A DNA stretch of 8,092 nt from Equadaptatus sp045642965 (GTDB lineage Bacteria; Synergistota; Synergistia; Synergistales; Synergistaceae): assembly GCA_045642965.1 (NCBI GenBank), contig JAZUJX010000030.1, forward strand, positions 1-8,092, read 5' to 3'. The translations under genes and the position numbers were made by a program. The notes beneath the pieces were generated by a model that was not told the DNA's origin, made no database searches, and saw only the letters and a program-made list of their open reading frames with translations. Shown here in pieces: positions 1 to 6,125 of this stretch; positions within the stretch are counted from its first letter, which is position 1; every line of letters begins with the position of its first letter.

Positions 1-207
1 TACGTCAACGAAGAGAACAGGGTTTTGAAGACGCAGATAGTCAACCTTTCAACGGAAAACGCCGAACAGAACGCGAAAATGATAGAACAGGACAAGAAGC
101 TTGCAAAGCAGGATTCTGAAAACGCAGCGTTGAAGGATACGGTAGCAAAGCAGGACGAAAGAATTAAGGCTCTGGAGGATATTGTCAACAAGCTTATTAA
201 GAAATAG
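1..207 (+). CDS. C-terminal coiled-coil segment of a truncated protein
   Basis: Frame 1 is open from the first base to a TAG at 205-207, giving 68 codons, so this is the 3' end of a gene starting outside the window. The in-frame TTG at 25 has no convincing ribosome binding site and is probably not a start. The visible part is highly charged, rich in Lys, Glu, Gln, Asn and Asp, with no Cys, Pro or Gly. A heptad register holds throughout: hydrophobic a positions (Ile13, Met27, Leu34, Val48, Ile55, Val62) and d positions alternating Leu and Gln (Leu16, Gln30, Gln37, Leu44, Gln51, Leu58, Leu65). Residues 54-59 (R-I-K-A-L-E) match the R-h-x-x-h-E trimerisation motif in register. It is probably an oligomerising tail of a surface, fibre or structural protein. 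The rest of the protein is unseen and its function cannot be assigned. Confidence 0.75.
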   Translation, partial: YVNEENRVLKTQIVNLSTENAEQNAKMIEQDKKLAKQDSENAALKDTVAKQDERIKALEDIVNKLIKK

Positions 208-224
208 CCTGAACGGCATACACG

Positions 225-266
225 AAAAGTAAAAATAACAGCGGCGTGGAAATTTCCAAGCCGCTG
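225..266 (-). terminator. Rho-independent terminator of the ABC operon (convergent junction)
   Basis: Bases 239-252 pair with 253-266 in a 14-position stem with one mismatch (246/259). Read on the minus strand, the stem is followed by a T-rich run (positions 238 down to 225), as expected for an intrinsic terminator just after the stop of ATPase 1 at 286. Read on the plus strand, the T-rich stretch (277-287) starts about 10 bases beyond the stem, so termination of the coiled-coil gene would be less efficient. The closure is very tight, so the actual loop probably opens two A-T pairs. Confidence 0.7.
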
Positions 267-285
267 TGTGCTGCGATTTTGTTTT

Positions 286-1356
286 TTAGTCGTCCATCTG
301 ATACCAGAACGGGCGGAGGAATTTAAGGCTGCAGCCCTGTTCGACTTCCGGTCCCGGATCTCTGCGTCCTGTCTGAACGCGGATTTCCTGATCGCCGACT
401 TTAATAAGGTAGTCGATAATTTCGCCAAGGAATGCCTTGCGGAGTACAAAGCCGCGTACTCCGTCAGGGTCGCTTTCGCTCGTGAAGTTGATTTCAGTCG
501 GACGGCTTGCGAGGCTGAACGTGCGTTCGTCTTTCATGCTGTTCGGCACGACAAGAGACGCAGGAAGCGCAAGCTCTGAGCCGGATATGTGCGCTGTGTC
601 GCCCTTCCAATGAACGTCCGTGAAGTTTGATACGCCGATAAAGCTGAAAACGAATTTGTTTGCAGGGTTGTTGTAAATGTTGAGCGGCGTGTCAATCTGC
701 TGCATAACGCCGAGCTTCATAACGAGGATCCTGTCGGAAAGCGCCATGGCTTCGGACTGGTCGTGCGTTACGTAGATTATGGAGAAGCCGTATTTGTTCT
801 GCAGCTCTTTGATTTCGAAACGCATTTCTTCCCTGAGATGCGGATCAAGGGAGGAAAGAGGTTCGTCAAGAAGCATAACGTCAGGGTTGATTGCAAGGGC
901 GCGGGCAAGTGCTACGCGCTGTTTGCCGCCGCCTGAAAGATCTGCGGGGCTGTCGTTGGCAGAGTCCAGCAGGTTGGTGGCGGTCAAAGCATCTTTGGTA
1001 CGGCGCTCTATTTCAGCCTTTTCAAGCTTTCTGAGGCGGAGAGGGAACGCTATGTTTTCGTAGACGCTCATGTGCGGCCATACTGCAAATGCCTGGAAGA
1101 CCATTCCGAAGTTTCTGTTTTCGGGCGGTGTGTAATGATGCTTCTTCGGTGACGAGAAAAGTTTGTCGCCAACCCAGACTTCACCGTCGGTAAGGTCTTC
1201 GAAGCCTGCTACCATGCGCAGGGTTGTTGTTTTGCCGCAGCCTGACGGGCCGAGCATCGAGAAGCATTCGCCTTTGTCTATTTTCAGGTTGAGTTTGTTG
1301 ACTGCCGTAACGTCTCCGAAACGTCTTGTTACGTCTATTAAGCGGACAAAGGACAT
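286..1356 (-). CDS. ABC importer ATP-binding protein (ATPase 1), FbpC/PotA-like, LSGGG signature
   Basis: A 356-residue cytoplasmic ATPase that would power the adjacent permease. Visible motifs: Walker A GPSGCGKT (36-43, then Thr44), Q-loop Gln88, Walker B MLLDE with catalytic Glu165, D-loop SSLD (168-171), switch His198, and a C-terminal TOBE-type region (about 240-356), the layout and length usual for FbpC, AfuC and PotA-type subunits. The signature is LSGGG (140-144) instead of LSGGQ. The start is the ATG at 1356, one base after the permease stop (TAA-C-ATG), with AGGTGA five bases upstream. The GTG at 1365 would add three residues, but it lies inside that ribosome binding site. It is last in the operon. 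ATPase 2 is a clear paralogue (shared LREEMRFEIK block) and may be its heterodimer partner. The family is certain; the substrate is not. Confidence 0.93.
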   Translation of the reverse strand: MSFVRLIDVTRRFGDVTAVNKLNLKIDKGECFSMLGPSGCGKTTTLRMVAGFEDLTDGEVWVGDKLFSSPKKHHYTPPENRNFGMVFQAFAVWPHMSVYENIAFPLRLRKLEKAEIERRTKDALTATNLLDSANDSPADLSGGGKQRVALARALAINPDVMLLDEPLSSLDPHLREEMRFEIKELQNKYGFSIIYVTHDQSEAMALSDRILVMKLGVMQQIDTPLNIYNNPANKFVFSFIGVSNFTDVHWKGDTAHISGSELALPASLVVPNSMKDERTFSLASRPTEINFTSESDPDGVRGFVLRKAFLGEIIDYLIKVGDQEIRVQTGRRDPGPEVEQGCSLKFLRPFWYQMDD

Positions 1357-1357
1357 G

Positions 1358-3055
1358 TTATTCACCTGCTTTCTTGGTTATGCGGTTGATGATTGACTGG
1401 CAGATTACTATAAGTATCAGTGCGATACCTGCGAGAGCTGCCGACATAACCGTTTCGCCGTCTTCATTCAGCGTGTAAATCGCAACGCCGATTGTTCTTG
1501 TGGTCGGGGCGTAGAGCATAATTGAAACCGTAAGCTCGCGGAGCGCCGGAAGGAAGATAAGGAAGAACGCGCTTATCATGCCCGGACGCACGAGAGGTAT
1601 AACGATATCCTTAAGCGACTGCCACATGGTTGCGCCGCAGGAACGGGAAGCTTCCATAAGAGAGTCGTGAACCTGTTCCAAAGCCGCTGTGTTTGCACGC
1701 AGCGAGAACGCCATATAACGCGCGATGTAGGCGACAAGGATAATCCATACCGTGTTGTAAAGGTTTATTCCGAATTTGCCGCTCCACGCGAGGATAACGC
1801 CCAATGCGATAACTGATCCCGGGACTGAGAAAGGAAGCATGCCGAGGAATTCGAGAATGCCTTTTCCCTTTACCTTCATCTTGACTATAACGTAGGATAT
1901 CATAACGCCTGCGAACATGGTAATCGCGGCAGCTGCCAGACCGAGTGAGAGGCTGTTGAAGATTGCGTCCTTGGTTACGTCGTATTCCGTCAGTATGTAC
2001 TTGTAGTTGGCAAGCGACATATTCGCCCACGTGAGAGGAACTCCGTAGGTGTCAACGGAACCGATCATAAAGATGATGGCTGTCGGGAGCAGAATCGTGA
2101 AGCCGATGTAGGCAAGGCAGAAGAAAAGCAGCGGATAGCGGAGACCGCGGAGCTTGAGTTCCATCGGTCTGAAGGATTTTCCGCCGATAATCTGATAGTG
2201 GCCTTTGCTGAGTATTTTCTGCTGTGCCCAAATAATGGCGGCGGCGGTTACAACGAGGACAGTTGAAAGAACCGCGCCGGTACGTATCGATTCGAAAGAG
2301 CCGGCGCTCTGGTGAATCTTTTCGTAGATAAGCGTCGGTATGTTGTAGATACCCTGTTCAATACCCAAAACCGCGACGGTTCCGAAGTGCGCCATTGAAT
2401 AAAGCATAATCAGAAGCGCGCCTGACATGATTGAAGGAAGAACGAGAGGTATCGTGATTTTGCGTGTGATTGTGAAAAGTCCCGCGCCGGAAATTCTTGC
2501 AGATTCTTCAAGCGTCGGGTCCATGCGCTCAAGTGCGCCGCAGACCTGAATAAAGACAAACGGGAACAGGTACATGACCTCGACAAGGCTTATGCCGAGA
2601 TAGCTGTAAATGTTAAACAGCGGCTGATCCGTTTCAAAAACTCTCATAAACAGTCTGTTGATGTAGCCTGCGTTCGGGGAAAGGAGCATTTTCCACGCGA
2701 GAGCGCCGATGAATGACGGAAGCATGAAAGGAACGAGGAAAAGCCCCTTCATGAATTTTTTGTAGGGAAGGTCGGTACGTGTGACCAGCCATGCAAAAAA
2801 CGTGCCGACAATCGTTGAACCGATCGTCGTCATGCTTGCGATTACGAGAGAATTTTTCAGCGCGGAGAAGGTGTCAGGCTCGGTAAGAACAGCGATAAAG
2901 TCTTTGCTGTTGAATTTCCCGCCGACGAAAAACGCGTTGAAAAGTATGAGAAGCACCGGCCATGCAACAAATATAACGAGAATTGCTATGGCGAGGAAAA
3001 GAATTATATGTGCAACGCCGAAGCTGCTTTCTTTTTTGATTGCACTCTGACTCAT
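1358..3055 (-). CDS. Fused two-domain ABC importer permease (FbpB / PhnU-like)
   Basis: A 565-residue inner-membrane protein with about twelve hydrophobic segments in two homologous halves (roughly 10-285 and 305-560), so one polypeptide supplies both transmembrane domains. Each half carries the cytoplasmic EAA loop that docks an ATPase: E-S-A-R-I-S-G-A-G ending I-P-L-V-L-P at about 185-207, and E-A-S-R-S-C-G-A-T ending I-P-L-V-R-P at about 468-491. This size and plan are typical of fused FbpB-type permeases and of the permease annotated in putative 2-aminoethylphosphonate systems. The ATG at 3055 overlaps the ATPase 2 stop by one base (TAATG), with AAGGAGG ten bases upstream. The two EAA loops differ, so the halves could each recruit a different ATPase. 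Substrate cannot be read from this protein alone. Confidence 0.93.
   Translation of the reverse strand: MSQSAIKKESSFGVAHIILFLAIAILVIFVAWPVLLILFNAFFVGGKFNSKDFIAVLTEPDTFSALKNSLVIASMTTIGSTIVGTFFAWLVTRTDLPYKKFMKGLFLVPFMLPSFIGALAWKMLLSPNAGYINRLFMRVFETDQPLFNIYSYLGISLVEVMYLFPFVFIQVCGALERMDPTLEESARISGAGLFTITRKITIPLVLPSIMSGALLIMLYSMAHFGTVAVLGIEQGIYNIPTLIYEKIHQSAGSFESIRTGAVLSTVLVVTAAAIIWAQQKILSKGHYQIIGGKSFRPMELKLRGLRYPLLFFCLAYIGFTILLPTAIIFMIGSVDTYGVPLTWANMSLANYKYILTEYDVTKDAIFNSLSLGLAAAAITMFAGVMISYVIVKMKVKGKGILEFLGMLPFSVPGSVIALGVILAWSGKFGINLYNTVWIILVAYIARYMAFSLRANTAALEQVHDSLMEASRSCGATMWQSLKDIVIPLVRPGMISAFFLIFLPALRELTVSIMLYAPTTRTIGVAIYTLNEDGETVMSAALAGIALILIVICQSIINRITKKAGE
1362..1367 (-). promoter_or_regulatory. 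Ribosome binding site that decides the ATPase 1 start
   Basis: The minus strand reads AGGTGA here, five bases before the ATG at 1356. It lies in the last codons of the permease gene, so translation of ATPase 1 is probably coupled to that of the permease. The alternative GTG start at 1365-1363 is part of this element. Confidence 0.6.
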
Positions 3056-4149
3056 TATTCTTCAACCTCCTTCAGCTGTTCTGCGTCAAACCAGTGCAGA
3101 GCCTTGAACGTGACGAAAATTTCTTCGCCTTCCTTGAACATAAGGCCGCTGCTGATAGCCTCATGCGTAACGATTTCTGTACGGAGCGTTTCACCGTCAA
3201 TGTCAATGGCGTAGTCCATCGTTGCGCCGAGGAAGTTTGCTCTTCTGACAACGCCTTTAAGCGTTCCCTCGGTTCTGCTGACGGAAACGTCCGAGGGACG
3301 GAAACCGACGACCCATTCGTGTCCGGCATTTGCCTCAGGAGCGTTCAGCGAAACCTCCTGCGTGCCGCTTCCGACATAGAATTTTCCGTCCGCTTCGCGG
3401 ATTTTAAGGAAGTTTGCGATGCCCATAAATTTGAATACGAACATATCGGCAGGTTCTTCAAAAATCTCGTACGGAGTTCCAATCTGACGGATTTTGCCCT
3501 GCTTGTCCATAATTGCGATACGGTCGGAAATCGCAAGAGCAACCTCCTGGTCGTGTGTGACGTAGAGAACCGTAATGCCGAATTTGCGCTGCAGGTCTTT
3601 GATTTCAAAACGCATCTCTTCGCGGAGGTTCGCATCAAGGTTGCTAAGCGGTTCGTCAAGAAGCATAACCGCCGGGTCCGCAACGAGTGCGCGCGCAAGC
3701 GCTACGCGCTGCTGCTGGCCGCCTGAAAGCTCCGAAGGCAGACGTTTGTCCAGTCCGTTCATGCCCACGACGTCTATCATGCGCATAACGAGCTGATCGA
3801 TTTCATCCTTGGGGCGTTTTTCCATTTTAAGGGGATACGCGATATTCTGATAGACAGTCATGTGAGGCCAGACCGCGTAATCCTGAAAAACGATGCCGAG
3901 CGTTCGGCGTTCCGGAGCAACGTATGCGCCGGTTTCGCTGTCCGCAACGACAACGTTGTCTATTTCAATTTTTCCAGCGTCAGGCACTTCGTGACCGGCG
4001 ATAAGACGGATGAGCACGGTTTTGCCGCAGCCTGACGGCCCGAGCAGCGTAAAGCATTCGCCCTTGACGATGTCAAGGTTAAGGTTTTCGTAAACGGTAT
4101 GTTTGCCGAATGCCTTTGCCACTCCTTTTATGCTGATAATATTTTCCAT
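3055..4149 (-). CDS. ABC importer ATP-binding protein (ATPase 2), FbpC/PotA-like
   Basis: A 364-residue cytoplasmic ATPase. Motifs: Walker A GPSGCGKT (37-44), Q-loop Gln89, canonical signature LSGGQ (141-145) followed by QQRVALARAL, Walker B MLLDE with Glu166, D-loop SNLD (169-172), switch His199, and a TOBE-type C-terminal region with the family's 'GFRPSDV' block. Val45 follows the Walker A Thr44, where this family normally has a second Thr or Ser (GKTT or GKST); ATPase 1 keeps that Thr. The start is the ATG at 4149, with AGGAGG seven bases upstream. An in-frame TTG at 4167 would translate through this ribosome binding site and is rejected. It follows the binding-protein gene after a hairpin and overlaps the permease start by one base. 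The family is certain; pairing with ATPase 1 is inference. Confidence 0.94.
   Translation of the reverse strand: MENIISIKGVAKAFGKHTVYENLNLDIVKGECFTLLGPSGCGKTVLIRLIAGHEVPDAGKIEIDNVVVADSETGAYVAPERRTLGIVFQDYAVWPHMTVYQNIAYPLKMEKRPKDEIDQLVMRMIDVVGMNGLDKRLPSELSGGQQQRVALARALVADPAVMLLDEPLSNLDANLREEMRFEIKDLQRKFGITVLYVTHDQEVALAISDRIAIMDKQGKIRQIGTPYEIFEEPADMFVFKFMGIANFLKIREADGKFYVGSGTQEVSLNAPEANAGHEWVVGFRPSDVSVSRTEGTLKGVVRRANFLGATMDYAIDIDGETLRTEIVTHEAISSGLMFKEGEEIFVTFKALHWFDAEQLKEVEE
3066..3072 (-). promoter_or_regulatory. Ribosome binding site for the permease, inside the ATPase 2 gene
   Basis: The minus strand reads AAGGAGG, a near-perfect anti-Shine-Dalgarno match, ten bases before the permease ATG. 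It sits within the last codons of ATPase 2, whose stop codon shares a base with the permease start (TAATG). This supports termination-reinitiation or coupled translation. Confidence 0.75.
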
Positions 4150-4156
4150 CCTGTTT

Positions 4157-4162
4157 CCTCCT
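4157..4162 (-). promoter_or_regulatory. Ribosome binding site that decides the ATPase 2 start
   Basis: The minus strand reads AGGAGG seven bases before the ATG at 4149. The longer reading frame from TTG 4167 contains this element as codons, so the longer start is an artefact. Confidence 0.8.
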
Positions 4163-4170
4163 GACAATTA

Positions 4171-4206
4171 AATCAAAAGGCAGAACAGGGTAACCCCGTT
4201 CTGCCT
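4171..4206 (-). terminator. Intercistronic hairpin with short T-tract (probable attenuator)
   Basis: Positions 4178-4190 pair with 4194-4206. On the minus-strand RNA all 13 positions pair, one as a G-U wobble, around a 3-base loop, and the stem runs into TTTTGATTT. It begins 17 bases after the binding-protein stop and ends just before the ATPase 2 ribosome binding site. The downstream genes have no evident promoter of their own, so it is more likely a leaky terminator or an mRNA 3'-end stabiliser than a full stop. That arrangement would give more binding protein than membrane components. Confidence 0.7.
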
Positions 4207-4222
4207 CTGAAAGTAATCAGAA

Positions 4223-5227
4223 CTATCTCTTTTTCATTATCTCGGAGAATTTCTTGATTGTGTCTTCCTTTGTTTTGACTGCTTCGTTGTAGTCTATTTT
4301 GATTGACTGTGCAAGAGCCGCTTTCGGTTTCGGAAGCGTGAAGTTTTTGTTGGGCATTACAACGTCTTCGCGGACAGGAATTGTGCCCTGAGCTGCTACG
4401 AGCGTCTGAGCCTCTTTGCCGAGCATGTAGTCAACAAATTTCTTTGCTGCTGCAAGATGCGGTGTGCCTTTGAAAATCGCGATCGGTGAAGGAACAACGA
4501 GGAGTTCTTTCGGATAGCACATCTTGATGTGTGCGCCCTTCGTGATTTTATTGTCTGTGATGTAGTCAACTGCGAGTGAGGCAAGGAGTTCGCCTGACGC
4601 CGTGTCGTCGATAACCTGGCCTGAGCCTTTGCCGATGCGTCCGCCGTTGGCTTTAACGTCTTCCCAGAATTTCCAGCCGAATTTCTTTGCGAGAAGCGCT
4701 ACGCTCATGTATGACGTTCCTGAAAGTGCAGGGTCTGCTACGCCGAAACCGTTTTTGAATTCAGGTTTCATAAGGTCGCTCCATGCTGTCGGGGCTTTTT
4801 TCACTCTGTCGGTATTGATGATGATGCCGAGCGTGCCGAGACGTGCAGCGTGGAATGAACCGTCATAGTCTTTGAACGGGTTGATTGTTTCTTTGAATTT
4901 CGGGCTCTTGTATTTCTCAAGAATGCCTTCCATGCGCATCTTGTAGAAATCGGGAACTTCTGACGTCCAGAGAACGTCTGCGAGGATTTTGCCGCTCTGG
5001 CGTTCTGCTGCTATTTTTGCCATGAGTTTGCCGGCGCCGGCTGACTGGTAGCTGACTTTGATGCCGGGGTTCTGTGCTTCAAATCCCTGTACGATACCCT
5101 TAATGAGGGATTCCTTCATCGACGTGTAGACGATGAGTTCTTCTGCTGCTTCTGCTTTGCTGACGAGACCTGCAAATCCGGCTGCCAGTATCGCGAGAAC
5201 GAGTACTGCTGAAAAAACTTTGCGCAT
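4223..5227 (-). CDS. Periplasmic solute-binding protein of the FbpA/AfuA/PhnS class
   Basis: A 334-residue exported protein that captures substrate for the downstream transporter. Residues 1-27 form a Sec signal peptide (Arg2-Lys3, hydrophobic core, AEA before the predicted cut at 27/28) with no lipobox Cys, so the mature protein should be free in the periplasm. The mature part opens with ELIVYTSMKE, then a GFEAQNPGI block, a GAGKLMAKI block, ADVLWTSE, and ADPALSGTSY near 164-173, all typical of the COG1840 family. In ferric-binding members a tyrosine pair lies in the later part of the protein; here the comparable stretch reads AVDYITD (219-225) with a single Tyr. The start is ATG 5227, with GGGAGG seven bases upstream; ATG 5242 lies immediately upstream of that site and its reading frame runs through it. 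The substrate is open: hexose phosphate, phosphonate, iron or another small anion. Confidence 0.9.
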   Translation of the reverse strand: MRKVFSAVLVLAILAAGFAGLVSKAEAAEELIVYTSMKESLIKGIVQGFEAQNPGIKVSYQSAGAGKLMAKIAAERQSGKILADVLWTSEVPDFYKMRMEGILEKYKSPKFKETINPFKDYDGSFHAARLGTLGIIINTDRVKKAPTAWSDLMKPEFKNGFGVADPALSGTSYMSVALLAKKFGWKFWEDVKANGGRIGKGSGQVIDDTASGELLASLAVDYITDNKITKGAHIKMCYPKELLVVPSPIAIFKGTPHLAAAKKFVDYMLGKEAQTLVAAQGTIPVREDVVMPNKNFTLPKPKAALAQSIKIDYNEAVKTKEDTIKKFSEIMKKR

Positions 5228-5234
5228 TGCTATT

Positions 5235-5240
5235 CCTCCC
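5235..5240 (-). promoter_or_regulatory. Ribosome binding site that decides the binding-protein start
   Basis: The minus strand reads GGGAGG seven bases before the ATG at 5227. The longer frame from ATG 5242 puts five extra residues (MGGIA) before the signal peptide and translates through this site, so 5227 is preferred. Confidence 0.75.
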
Positions 5241-5324
5241 ATAAAATATTGTTTCGGGCGTTTGCAAAGGCGTTCGTCTTATAATGACAGCGAAAGCTTT
5301 GCTCGCATAAACCCTTACTCAGAA

Positions 5325-5352
5325 ATTGTACCACGCTTCTTTATAAATGGAA
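5325..5352 (-). promoter_or_regulatory. Possible promoter of the ABC operon
   Basis: On the minus strand TACAAT (5330-5325) matches five of six -10 bases. A poor -35 candidate, TTCCAT (5352-5347), lies 16 bases upstream, and A/T-rich sequence (5354-5373) lies beyond it. The leader to the ATG would be about 90 bases. A weaker TATAAG-type -10 nearer the gene (around 5276-5281) has no -35 partner. The call is tentative. Confidence 0.3.
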
Positions 5353-5385
5353 CAGAAAAATTTAAGAAATTTTGCTTTAGCAGAT

Positions 5386-5414
5386 TTGTTTGCACTGTAA
5401 TAAGGTAGTATAAT
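5386..5414 (+). promoter_or_regulatory. Promoter of the histidine phosphatase gene
   Basis: A perfect TATAAT (5409-5414) is preceded, after a 17-base spacer, by TTGTTT (5386-5391), which keeps the key TTG. An A/T-rich stretch with two AAATTT copies (5358-5363, 5367-5372) lies upstream and could act as an UP element. Transcription would begin near 5421, leaving a leader of about a dozen bases before the ATG at 5433. Confidence 0.6.
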
Positions 5415-5432
5415 TCTGACGGGTGATGTGAT

Positions 5433-6077
5433 ATGAGCGGCAGCAGAAAATTCTACTTCGTACGCCACGGTCTGACGGACTGGAACGCTGAATCAAGATT
5501 TCAGGGACGAAACGACATCCCTCTGAATGAAGAAGGAATAGCGCAGGCAAAAACAGCTGCTCTCAGACTTGAACAGAGCAGTGCTGAAACTGTGCTTTCA
5601 AGTCCTTTATCACGTGCCAGACAAGCTGCTGAAATTATCGCCGGAAACAAAAGAAAGTTAATTGTATGGAACGAACTGACAGAGCAGTGTTTCGGCGACT
5701 GGGAAAGAAAAATATTTGCCGACATACGCACACAGTACAGGGAAGAATACAAGGCGTGGCGCATGGGAAAGGCTGACGTTCCGGGCGGGGAAACTGAGGC
5801 GGAAATATACGCCCGTGCCAAGGCGGTTGTTGAAAAACTCGGGGAAATTGAAGACGAAGAAACCATAATAGTATCGCACGGCAGCATACTCCGCCTGATA
5901 CTCCTTGCCTGCCTGAAATCGGAATACAGCTCGATATTCTGGAGAATAAGGCTTGACAACTGCTCAATAACCACGGCTGAAATCAGGGACGGAAAATTAA
6001 CCCTTCTTAATATAAATGACACGCTTCATTTTAAGATGAAGAGCGAAAACGAAATCAGAAACCTTCCACTTGCGTAG
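5433..6077 (+). CDS. Histidine phosphatase family protein (CobC/GpmB/PhoE-like)
   Basis: A 214-residue cytoplasmic phosphomonoesterase of the branch-1 histidine phosphatase fold. The nucleophile motif is V-R-H-G (10-13, His12), followed by LTDWNAESRFQG, typical of the small CobC/GpmB/PhoE subgroup. Other expected catalytic residues are visible: Arg61 in the SSPLSRA block, the acid Glu84 in LTEQCFGDW, and His149 in IIVSHGS. The length is normal. The start is ATG 5433 with a modest GGTGAT five bases upstream, and its own promoter overlaps the upstream region. It is divergent from the ABC operon and is followed by the hydrolase gene 112 bases later. Family members include alpha-ribazole-5'-phosphate phosphatase and general sugar-phosphate phosphatases. 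No cobalamin genes are visible, so a specific substrate is not assigned. Confidence 0.9.
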   Translation: MSGSRKFYFVRHGLTDWNAESRFQGRNDIPLNEEGIAQAKTAALRLEQSSAETVLSSPLSRARQAAEIIAGNKRKLIVWNELTEQCFGDWERKIFADIRTQYREEYKAWRMGKADVPGGETEAEIYARAKAVVEKLGEIEDEETIIVSHGSILRLILLACLKSEYSSIFWRIRLDNCSITTAEIRDGKLTLLNINDTLHFKMKSENEIRNLPLA

Positions 6078-6125
6078 ATAAATGCAGCTGTACTGCGGCT
6101 GAAAAGGCATAAGACGTTTTTCGCT

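Noticed and set aside
25..207. A complete 60-residue small protein starting at TTG 25
   Set aside because: The frame is open to the window edge, the heptad pattern continues before and after the TTG, and no Shine-Dalgarno sequence precedes it, so it is the tail of a longer gene.
268..579. Plus-strand open frame of 103 codons opposite the end of ATPase 1
   Set aside because: It is antisense to a gene with full family motifs, has no ribosome binding site, and its frame mirrors the codon structure of the minus-strand gene. The same holds for the long plus-strand frame at 3040-3726 opposite ATPase 2 and for 5501-6022 on the minus strand opposite the phosphatase.
1357..1365. GTG at 1365 as start of ATPase 1
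   Set aside because: The GTG is itself part of the AGGTGA ribosome binding site placed five bases before ATG 1356.
4150..4167. TTG at 4167 as start of ATPase 2
   Set aside because: The extra codons translate the AGGAGG site at 4162-4157; the ATG at 4149 has correct spacing and matches the usual N terminus of the family.
5228..5242. ATG at 5242 as start of the binding protein
   Set aside because: Its first codons contain the GGGAGG that serves ATG 5227; the shorter form begins with a normal signal peptide (M-R-K).
5243..5432. Fur box or other known metal-regulator operator in the divergent region
   Set aside because: No GATAATGATTATC-like repeat array is seen; the ATAATGA at 5281-5287 is a single half match without a partner.
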